This document shows positions 58,001 to 64,000 of a DNA stretch of 64,000 bases, piece after piece. The notes beneath the pieces were generated by a model that saw only the letters and a list, made by a program, of their open reading frames with translations, did not search any database and had not been told where the DNA came from. The DNA is from Buchnera aphidicola (Taiwanaphis decaspermi). GTDB lineage: Bacteria > Pseudomonadota > Gammaproteobacteria > Enterobacterales > Enterobacteriaceae. A program made the position numbers and the translations under genes. Numbering within the stretch: position 1 is the first letter of the stretch; each line of letters begins with the position of its first letter. The stretch spans positions 248,001 to 312,000 of the forward strand of contig NZ_CP135049.1 in assembly GCF_039405155.1 (NCBI RefSeq). Reading direction: 5' to 3'.

Positions 58001-58189
58001 ATGCTTATTCTAACTCGAAGAGTTGGAGAAACTCTGATGATTGGAGATGAAGTTACAGTAACAGTACTAGGAGTTAAAGGAAATCAAATACGTATTGGAG
58101 TTAATGCTCCTAAAAAAATTTCAGTACATAGAGAAGAAATTTATCAAAGAATTAAAGCAGAAAAAAACCAAATAAATACTAATTATTAA
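58001..58189 (+). CDS. csrA: Carbon storage regulator CsrA
   Basis: Small RNA-binding dimer that represses or stabilises mRNAs through GGA motifs in leaders. 62 residues (61 in E. coli). [16 protein letters not shown] and [17 protein letters not shown] are almost identical to E. coli, unusually well conserved for this window, including the RNA-binding Leu4 and Arg44 positions. A strong AAGGAG lies 7 nt before the ATG. No CsrB/CsrC-like RNA with repeated GGA stems was seen in the window. Confidence 0.97.
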   Translation: MLILTRRVGETLMIGDEVTVTVLGVKGNQIRIGVNAPKKISVHREEIYQRIKAEKNQINTNY

Positions 58190-58200
58190 AAAATAATAAG

Positions 58201-58221
58201 CGTCTCATAAATTATGAGACG
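58201..58221 (+). terminator. Terminator after csrA
   Basis: Stem CGTCTCAT/ATGAGACG, extendable by one A-T pair, tiny loop, followed by TTATATATT. It lies 11 nt after the csrA stop and separates csrA from the tRNA unit. Confidence 0.7.
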
Positions 58222-58242
58222 TTATATATTAAAAAAAAATAA

Positions 58243-58270
58243 TTGACATATTAATTAAAAAAAGTATGAT
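58243..58270 (+). promoter_or_regulatory. Upstream promoter of the tRNA-Ser/tRNA-Arg unit
   Basis: Exact TTGACA (58243-58248), 16-nt spacer, TATGAT (58265-58270). Near-consensus sigma-70 promoter. Confidence 0.7.
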
Positions 58271-58279
58271 TGCAAATAC

Positions 58280-58308
58280 TTGACATTAATTTTTTAATAT
58301 AATTAAAT
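58280..58308 (+). promoter_or_regulatory. Second, tandem promoter of the tRNA-Ser/tRNA-Arg unit
   Basis: Exact TTGACA (58280-58285), 17-nt spacer, TTAAAT (58303-58308), 10 nt before the tRNA 5' end. Weaker -10 than the upstream copy. Confidence 0.55.
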
Positions 58309-58318
58309 ATTAGAATTT

Positions 58319-58406
58319 GATGAGATGGCCGAGTGGTTTAAGGCGTTCCCCTGCTAAGGGAATATGTATTTAAAACACATCGAGGGTTCGAATCCCTCTC
58401 TCATCG
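58319..58406 (+). tRNA. serV: tRNA-Ser (GCU)
   Basis: Acceptor GATGAGA/TCTCATC, anticodon loop CTGCTAA, long variable arm, T stem GAGGG/CCCTC, G73 as expected for serine tRNAs. No CCA encoded. csrA-serV-argV order is that of E. coli. Confidence 0.96.
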
Positions 58407-58417
58407 TTATTATAAAA

Positions 58418-58492
58418 GCATCCGTAGCTCAAATAGGATAGAGCTCTCGGCTACGAACCGAAAGGTTAGAGGTTCGAGTCCTCTCGGATGCA
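58418..58492 (+). tRNA. argV: tRNA-Arg (ACG)
   Basis: Acceptor GCATCCG/CGGATGC, anticodon loop CTACGAA, T stem AGAGG/CCTCT, A73, no CCA. A34 must be deaminated to inosine by TadA to read CGU, CGC and CGA. One copy here, against four tandem copies in E. coli. Confidence 0.96.
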
Positions 58493-58552
58493 TATAAATT
58501 TAATTTTGTTTATCAAAAAAAAATTAATTTTAAATTTAATAAAAAACATTAT

Positions 58553-60061
58553 ATGCAAAATATATTAATAAAAGATATATCTAAAAAATTATCTTTATTA
58601 AAAAAGTACCCTTTTATATTAAAAAAAATATGTAGGGGTGTAGAAAGAGAAACATTAAGAATTAATGATAATGGAAAAATATCAACAAAATTTCATCCAT
58701 GTTCTTTAGGTTTTTCTTTGTATCATAAATTTATAACTACAGATTTTTCAGAAAGTTTATTGGAATTAATAACACCAAAAAACAAAAATATAAATTTTAC
58801 TATAAGTTTTTTAAAAGACATACATAAATATGTTGTTAAAAATATAGATAATGAATATTTATGGCCTTTTAGTATGCCATGTTATATATCTAATATTGAA
58901 GATATTAAATTAGCTAAATATGGTGATTCGCCATTAGGAAAAAAAAAAAAAACATACAGAAAAGGTTTAAGAAATAGATATGGTACTTTAATGAATATTA
59001 TATCTGGTGTTCATTATAACTTCTCATTACCTTTAGTTTTTTGGGAGAAAATAAAAAAAAAAAATAATAAATTAACTGGAAAAGAATTAGCAAATAATGG
59101 ATATTTAAAAATGATGAGAAATTATCTTAGATTCGGTTGGATTATACCTTATCTTTTTGGATCTTCTCCTGGTATTTGTTCTTCTTATTTAAAAGAAAAA
59201 AAAACTAATTTAAATTTATTAAAACACAAAAATACACTATATTTACCTTGGGCAACATCATTAAGAATGAGCGAATTAGGTTATCATGACAATATACAAC
59301 CTGAAATAAATATATCTTTTAATAATTTACAAGATTATATAAAAAACATTAACTATGCTTTAAATACTTCTTCTAAAATTTTTTCAAAAAAAAACAAAGA
59401 AAATAAAAATATACAACAATTAAACACAAATATATTGCAAATGGAGAATGAACTATATATAAAAATAAGACCAAAAAGAGAAACTTATAACAATGAATCT
59501 TTATTAGATTCTTTATCTGAAAAAGGAATAGAATATGTAGAAATAAGATCTTTAGATATAAATCCTTTTTCTCCTATAGGTATTGATAAAACACAAATAA
59601 TGTTTTTAGATTTATTTCTTATTTGGTGTTCTTTAGTTGACTCACCAAGAATGAATAATAAAGAACTTAAATTATCTTATAAAAATTGGAACAAAATAAT
59701 ATTAGAAGGAAGGAAACCAAACCAAAAAATTAAAATTAATCACAATTTTAAAAATAGTTTTTACTTAAAAAAAATAATTAAACACATTTTTAATGATTTA
59801 TTTAATATTGCTAAAATAATAGATGTAAAAAACAATAATTATCAAAAAACATGTAAAAAATTATTTATATGTTCATATTGCCCAGAAATGACTTTATCTG
59901 GAAAAATGTTAAAATATATGTTAAAATATGGTTTTATTGATTGGGGGTTAAAACTTTCTAAAAAATATTATAATTATTTAAATAATAAAAAAATAAATAA
60001 AAAAAACAAAAAAATAATAATAAAAGAAACAAAAAGATCTCGCAATATATTAAATAAATAA
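58553..60061 (+). CDS. gshA: Glutamate-cysteine ligase
   Basis: First step of glutathione synthesis, ATP-dependent joining of glutamate and cysteine. 502 residues (518 in E. coli). GVERETLRI near the N-terminus, DFSESLLELITP, GDSPLGKKKKTYRKGLRNRYG (a split stretch that holds the substrate site), SGVHYNFSLP and EYVEIRSLDINPF are conserved. A run of 14 A (58939-58952) lies in this conserved part with the frame intact. It follows the tRNA-Ser/Arg unit by 60 bp. gshB is not in the window. Confidence 0.95.
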   Translation: MQNILIKDISKKLSLLKKYPFILKKICRGVERETLRINDNGKISTKFHPCSLGFSLYHKFITTDFSESLLELITPKNKNINFTISFLKDIHKYVVKNIDNEYLWPFSMPCYISNIEDIKLAKYGDSPLGKKKKTYRKGLRNRYGTLMNIISGVHYNFSLPLVFWEKIKKKNNKLTGKELANNGYLKMMRNYLRFGWIIPYLFGSSPGICSSYLKEKKTNLNLLKHKNTLYLPWATSLRMSELGYHDNIQPEINISFNNLQDYIKNINYALNTSSKIFSKKNKENKNIQQLNTNILQMENELYIKIRPKRETYNNESLLDSLSEKGIEYVEIRSLDINPFSPIGIDKTQIMFLDLFLIWCSLVDSPRMNNKELKLSYKNWNKIILEGRKPNQKIKINHNFKNSFYLKKIIKHIFNDLFNIAKIIDVKNNNYQKTCKKLFICSYCPEMTLSGKMLKYMLKYGFIDWGLKLSKKYYNYLNNKKINKKNKKIIIKETKRSRNILNK

Positions 60062-60138
60062 AAAACACTATTTATATTTAAATAATTTTTATTTTTTATT
60101 TAGTATAATGTCAAACTAACGTTGGATAAATTATAAAA

Positions 60139-60882
60139 ATGAAAAAATTATTGACATTTATATTAAGTTCATTTTTTTTAAGTTTTTCTTTTTTATCATA
60201 TGGAATTATTTATAACGAAAAAATAAACTACAAAAGATATACACAAAATAATTTTTATAAAGCAAAAATTGAATCATCCAAAATTAATAAATATGCTCCA
60301 GGATCATTTTATTGTGGATGTAAAATAATATGGAATGGAAAAAAAGGAATACCAGACCTAAATTCTTGTGGTTATATAATAAGAAAAAATTATAATAGGG
60401 CTAATAGAATAGAATGGGAACATGTTATGCCAGCTTGGCAATTTGGACATCAAAAAGGTTGCTGGAAACATGGAGGTAGAAAAAATTGTGATAAAGACAT
60501 AAATTATAAAAAAATTGAATCTGATTTACATAATTTACAACCTGCAATAGGAGAAATAAACGGAGATAGAGCTAACTTTATGTATAGTCAGTGGAACAAT
60601 AACAATGATGTACAACAATACGGTAAATGCAAAGTAAAAATAAATTTTAAAGAAAAAATTATCGAACCACCTGAAAATACTAGAGGGATTATTGCTAGAA
60701 CATATTTTTACATGAGAGATACATATAAAATAAAATTATCTAAAAAACAGACAAATCTCATGCAAGCGTGGAACAATAAATATCCCGTAAATGAATGGGA
60801 ATGTCAACGAGACAACATGATATTTAACATACAAGGAAATCATAATATGTATGTATATAAAGCATGTACAATTAGAAAATAA
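60139..60882 (+). CDS. endA: Periplasmic endonuclease I
   Basis: Secreted DNase that cuts double-stranded DNA in the periplasm. 247 residues (235 in E. coli). A signal peptide (about residues 1-22) precedes the mature enzyme, collinear with E. coli: [14 protein letters not shown], the catalytic [27 protein letters not shown] and NFMYSQW. The E. coli cysteines are kept, so disulphides are expected. No sign of decay, which is notable for a non-essential nuclease in a reduced genome. Confidence 0.95.
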   Translation: MKKLLTFILSSFFLSFSFLSYGIIYNEKINYKRYTQNNFYKAKIESSKINKYAPGSFYCGCKIIWNGKKGIPDLNSCGYIIRKNYNRANRIEWEHVMPAWQFGHQKGCWKHGGRKNCDKDINYKKIESDLHNLQPAIGEINGDRANFMYSQWNNNNDVQQYGKCKVKINFKEKIIEPPENTRGIIARTYFYMRDTYKIKLSKKQTNLMQAWNNKYPVNEWECQRDNMIFNIQGNHNMYVYKACTIRK

Positions 60883-60921
60883 TAAAATATGTTCTTATAT
60901 TTTTTATATTAAATTACATAT

Positions 60922-61538
60922 TTATTGAATGTATTTATAAGATTTTTTTTTTTTTGAAAAATTAAAAATATTTTCAGGAGTAACAATAATAGGTATAGGT
61001 ATATCCCAGTCAAAGACAGGAAAATAGTCAACCAATTGAAAATCGTATGCAACACCAATTAGCAAAATATCTTTTTTGTTATATAAATTAGAAAGCAATT
61101 TATCATAAAATCCACCCCCTAAACCTAATCTATAACCTTTATTATTGAATGCTACAACTGGTACTATTATAATATTTAAATCATAATATGATATTTTTTT
61201 TTTATAAACAGGCTCTAAAATATTAAAAGCGTTTAAACATAAAAAACTATTTTTTTCATATTTAGCAAATTCTATATATTTATACTTATTATTTATTATT
61301 GGTACATATATGTTTTTATTTAAAAACCATAATTTATTTATAAGAAATGATGTATTTATTTCTCCATCAAAAGATATAAAAATTGCTATATTTTCATTAT
61401 TTTTATTATTTATAAAATTATTAATAATATTTTCACTAATTTTAATTCCTGAATATATTTTTTTTTTATAATCTAATTTATTTCTTATGTTTCTTATTTT
61501 TTTTCTTATTATAAAACGTTTAAAAAAAAACTGTTCAT
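60922..61538 (-). pseudogene. fau: 5-formyltetrahydrofolate cyclo-ligase, frameshifted in a poly-T run next to the start
   Basis: The enzyme (E. coli YgfA/Fau) recycles 5-formyl-THF to methenyl-THF. Reading down from 61512 the frame is open to a TAA at 60922: FISFDGEINTSFLI, VPVVAFNNKGYRLGLGGGFYD, AYDFQLV and WDIPIPIIVTPENIF match the family from end to end. This frame has no ATG or GTG start, only a late internal TTG. The only nearby ATG (61538) reads MNS, then a run of nine T (61522-61530), and then goes out of frame and stops. One more T would join the ATG to the rest, giving 205 residues with an N-terminus aligned to E. coli. It may be a fresh pseudogene, an RNA-slippage-rescued gene, or a homopolymer sequencing error. 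Confidence 0.85.
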
Positions 61539-61648
61539 ATATTATTGATACTTATTTAAAAAATTAATTAAGATATTATATCTTATTAACAAAATAATAC
61601 ATAATTATATTTTTAAAATTATTCTAATAATATTTATTTTTTTTTAAA

Positions 61649-62317
61649 TTATTTTTTTTTTATTTTTATAATACCTAAATTAGTAGTACTTATTAAAGCA
61701 ATATCAGCGGAACAATCTTTAGTAAAAATACCGACTGTTACTACTCCTGGTATGTTATTTATTTTATTTTCTAATATTGAAGGGTTAATAATATTAAAAT
61801 TATATACATCAATAATTTTGTTATAATTTTCAGTGATAAAATTATTTCTTATTTTAGGATAACCTCCTAGTTTAGTTATTTCAGAAACAACATAAGAACA
61901 TGACATTGGTATTATTTCAATTGGCAATGGGAATTTGCCTAACTTTTTAACATATTTTGATTCATCAACTATACATAAAAATTTTTGCGCTGATGCTGCA
62001 ATTATTTTTTCTTTAGTTAAAGCTCCTCCTCCACCTTTTATCATTTCAAGATCATTATTAATTTCATCTGCACTATCTATATAAATTGATAATTTATCAA
62101 TTTTATTTATATTAATTATAGGTATACCTATTTTTTTAAGATAGTTTGTTGAAATAAAAGAACTAGATACAGCTCCTTTTATTAAATTTTTAATTTTTTT
62201 TAATAATTTTATAAATTTTATTATTGTGCTACCGGTACCTATTCCTATTATACTATTGGGAACAATATATTTTAACGCTTCTTTCGACACTATTTTTTTT
62301 AATTTGTTTTGATTCAT
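61649..62317 (-). CDS. rpiA: Ribose-5-phosphate isomerase A
   Basis: Interconverts ribulose and ribose 5-phosphate in the pentose phosphate pathway, downstream of zwf and upstream of nucleotide and histidine synthesis. 222 residues from the ATG at 62317 (219 in E. coli). IGIGTGSTIIKFI, DSADEINNDLEMIKGGGGALT (in two parts) with the catalytic acids, and the KFPLPIEVIP segment are conserved. A longer frame beginning at 62467 would read through tRNA-Gln and is rejected. serA, adjacent in E. coli, is gone. Confidence 0.95.
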   Translation of the reverse strand: MNQNKLKKIVSKEALKYIVPNSIIGIGTGSTIIKFIKLLKKIKNLIKGAVSSSFISTNYLKKIGIPIININKIDKLSIYIDSADEINNDLEMIKGGGGALTKEKIIAASAQKFLCIVDESKYVKKLGKFPLPIEIIPMSCSYVVSEITKLGGYPKIRNNFITENYNKIIDVYNFNIINPSILENKINNIPGVVTVGIFTKDCSADIALISTTNLGIIKIKKK

Positions 62318-62428
62318 AGAATGAATACCGATATTTAATTTATTATTTTTTAAATAATTCAAAATTTTAATAAAAATTAATTTTATACATATAAATACGT
62401 TAATAATTTTTAATATATATATATATTC

Positions 62429-62501
62429 TGGGGTACCTGGATTCGAACCAAGGAATGCCGGTATCAAAAACCGGTGCCTTAAACCTCTTGGCTATACCCC
62501 A
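62429..62501 (-). tRNA. glnU: tRNA-Gln (UUG)
   Basis: Acceptor TGGGGTA/TACCCCA with U1-A72, anticodon loop TTTTGAT, G73; U1-A72 and G73 are glutaminyl-tRNA synthetase identity elements. Its synthetase gene glnS starts 370 bp away on the other strand. No CCA encoded. Confidence 0.96.
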
Positions 62502-62518
62502 TTTTTTACACATAATAA

Positions 62519-62599
62519 TACGGAAGGCGAGACTTGAACTCGCAAACAATTAAGTGCCAGAACCTAAATCTGGTGCGTATACCATTTCGCCACTTCCGC
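62519..62599 (-). tRNA. leuW: tRNA-Leu (UAG)
   Basis: Acceptor GCGGAAG/CTTCCGT (G1-U72), anticodon loop TTTAGGT, T stem GCGAG/CTCGC, A73, no CCA. Middle gene of a Met-Leu-Gln unit, the E. coli metT-leuW-glnU order. Third leucine tRNA in the window. Confidence 0.95.
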
Positions 62600-62644
62600 A
62601 TAAAAATAAATTATCTATTCAATATATTAATATAAAATAATAAT

Positions 62645-62718
62645 TAGCTATAATGGGATTTGAACCCATGACCTCAGCGTTATGAGTGCTGTGCTCTAAC
62701 CAACTGAGCTATATAGCT
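62645..62718 (-). tRNA. metT: tRNA-Met (CAU), elongator type
   Basis: Acceptor AGCTATA/TATAGCT with A1-U72, anticodon loop CTCATAA, T stem ATGGG/CCCAT, A73. The first pair is matched and the anticodon stem lacks the three G-C pairs of an initiator, so elongator; synteny with metT-leuW-glnU argues against the tRNA-Ile that is modified to lysidine. No CCA encoded. Confidence 0.9.
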
Positions 62719-62763
62719 AGCTTTTAATAAAAATTAATTTTTTAAAATTAATATTTGAAACAT

Positions 62764-62791
62764 ATTATATTATAATACGCATTATATGCAA
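62764..62791 (-). promoter_or_regulatory. Promoter of the tRNA-Met/Leu/Gln unit
   Basis: On the minus strand TTGCAT (62791-62786), 16-nt spacer, exact TATAAT (62769-62764), about 45 nt before tRNA-Met. It may also feed rpiA downstream. Confidence 0.65.
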
Positions 62792-62869
62792 CATATTTGT
62801 TAAAATTAATTATAGATTTATGAAAAATATAATATAATGATTATATAAAAAAATAAAATATATTAAAAA

Positions 62870-64000
62870 ATGAATAATTTTATAAAAAAGATTATAGAAA
62901 AAGATTTAAAAGAAAAAAAAATAAAAAAATTACATACTAGATTTCCTCCTGAACCTAACGGTTATTTACATATAGGTCATGCAAAATCAATTTGTTTAAA
63001 TTTTGGATTGGCAAAAAAATATGAAGGAAAATGTAATTTAAGATTTGATGATACAAATCCCAATTCAAAAAACAAAAAATATATAAAATATATAAAAAAA
63101 GATATTAAATGGTTAGGTTTCAAATGGCATGGAGCAACATGTTATTCTTCTAAATATTTTAAAATACTATATAAATATGCGTTAAAATTAATAAAAAAAA
63201 AATTAGCTTATGTTGACGAAATGTCTCATGAAGAAATAAAATACCATCGTGGAACATTAAATAAAAAAGGTATAAATAGTCCATATAGAAATAGATGTAT
63301 ATCTGAAAACTTATCTTTGTTTGAAAAAATGAAAAAAGGTTATTTTAGTGAAGGCAAGGCTTGTTTAAGAGCAAAAATAGACATGTCTTCCCCAATAATT
63401 TTAATGAGAGATCCAATTTTATATCGCATTAAATTTACAAAACATCACAAAACAAAAAATAAATGGTGTATTTATCCAATGTATGATTTTGCTCATTGTA
63501 TTTCTGATTATATAGAAAAAATTACACATTCTTTATGTACTTCTGAATTTTCAGAAAATCGTTATTTATACGAATGGATATTAAAAAATATTGAAGTTAA
63601 AAATAAACCTAAACAATATGAATTTTCTAGATTAAAATTAGAATATACAGTTTTATCTAAAAGAAAAATACAAACATTAATTAACAATAATATAATAAAA
63701 AAATGGAATGATCCAAGAATATTTACTATTTCTTCTTTGAGGAATAAAGGATATACACCATATTCTATTCGAAAATTTTGTAATGTTATAGGAATTACTA
63801 GAAAAGATCATATGATACAAATGTCTTCATTGGAAAATTGTATAAAAAAAGAGTTAAACTTAAAATCTCCAAGAATAATGGCTGTTGTTGATCCAATAAA
63901 AATAGTAATAACAAATTTACCTAAAAACCATGTAGAAAATATTAACTTTCCTAATCATCCTAATAGAATTGATATGGGATTTAGAAAATCAATTTTTAGT
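62870..64000 (+). CDS. glnS: Glutaminyl-tRNA synthetase, partial (3' end outside the window)
   Basis: Class I enzyme charging tRNA-Gln. The first 377 codons of about 554 are present and run off the right edge. From ATG 62870: [28 protein letters not shown] (the HIGH motif), LRFDDTNP, and the KMSKS-equivalent VLSKRKI are all conserved with E. coli. Compared with E. coli about eight N-terminal residues are missing. No stop or frameshift within the visible part. Confidence 0.96.
   Translation, partial: MNNFIKKIIEKDLKEKKIKKLHTRFPPEPNGYLHIGHAKSICLNFGLAKKYEGKCNLRFDDTNPNSKNKKYIKYIKKDIKWLGFKWHGATCYSSKYFKILYKYALKLIKKKLAYVDEMSHEEIKYHRGTLNKKGINSPYRNRCISENLSLFEKMKKGYFSEGKACLRAKIDMSSPIILMRDPILYRIKFTKHHKTKNKWCIYPMYDFAHCISDYIEKITHSLCTSEFSENRYLYEWILKNIEVKNKPKQYEFSRLKLEYTVLSKRKIQTLINNNIIKKWNDPRIFTISSLRNKGYTPYSIRKFCNVIGITRKDHMIQMSSLENCIKKELNLKSPRIMAVVDPIKIVITNLPKNHVENINFPNHPNRIDMGFRKSIFS

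Noticed and set aside
61539-61648. Possible 6S RNA (ssrS), which precedes ygfA in E. coli
   Set aside because: Only about 110 nt are available between rpiA and fau, too short for the ~184-nt RNA, and no closing stem is visible.
62318-62467. Upstream extension of rpiA
   Set aside because: Would encode the antisense-overlapping tRNA-Gln sequence; the homologous start is at 62317.

Overview
The window looks like a chromosome segment of an obligate insect endosymbiont in the Gammaproteobacteria, most likely Buchnera (aphid primary symbiont). The DNA is extremely AT-rich. Proteins are recognisably E. coli-like but enriched in Lys, Asn and Ile. There are no mobile elements, no CRISPR and almost no regulators. 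The local gene orders are enterobacterial orders with pieces deleted. A type II dehydroquinase (aroQ) beside tldD, and pheA kept beside ffh-rpsP-rimM-trmD-rplS, fit Buchnera. The genus call is from memory of gene order and was not computed. TGA is used as a stop (acpP, rluC, rimM), so the code is standard.

Layout. 1-8067: pykA (cut by the left edge) diverges from zwf, then htpX, yoaE (TerC/CBS), tsaB, rsmC. 8079-8456: tRNA-Leu(UAA), tRNA-Cys and tRNA-Ser(UGA). 8621-11485: rne. 11763-19331: rluC, rpmF, fabD-fabG-acpP, tmk-holB, ycfH, ptsG, hinT. 19398-29136 (minus): an OmpF-type porin, asnS, pncB, trhO, valS, pepA. 29286-29675: ridA. 29737-43350 (minus): deaD, pnp, rpsO, truB, rbfA, infB, nusA, tRNA-Leu(GAG), secG, ftsH, rlmE, greA. 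43606-45658: ibaG, rplU, rpmA, obgE. 45731-46590 (minus): rpsI, rplM. 46832-51360: pheA, ffh, rpsP, rimM, trmD, rplS. 51422-54449: tldD, aroQ, rluD in alternating directions. 54530-60882: bamD, alaS, csrA, tRNA-Ser(GCU), tRNA-Arg, gshA, endA. 60922-62718 (minus): a frameshifted fau/ygfA, rpiA, then tRNA-Gln, tRNA-Leu(UAG), tRNA-Met. 62870-64000: glnS, cut by the right edge.

How the genes work together. Most of the window serves RNA and protein synthesis: four aminoacyl-tRNA synthetases, eight ribosomal proteins, IF2, NusA, GreA, many RNA-modifying enzymes (RluC, RluD, TruB, RlmE, RsmC, TrmD, TrhO, TsaB) and a compact RNA-decay set (RNase E, PNPase, DeaD). Sugar metabolism is glucose PTS uptake (PtsG), the oxidative pentose phosphate entry (Zwf), RpiA and PykA. 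The clearest host-directed gene is pheA, whose catalytic residues are kept while its phenylalanine-sensing motifs are gone.

What deserves attention. The main signals are selective erosion rather than a new system: a fau gene out of frame by one base in a nine-T run next to its start, with the rest of the gene intact; RNase E keeping short partner-binding motifs in a sea of Lys/Asn; an Ffh M domain that has lost most methionines; RsmC with an altered NPPF motif; a tRNA-Ser(UGA) with an A73 discriminator and a T-stem mismatch; and near-consensus promoters kept in front of tRNA operons. I did not find a previously undescribed defence, transport or secondary-metabolite system here.
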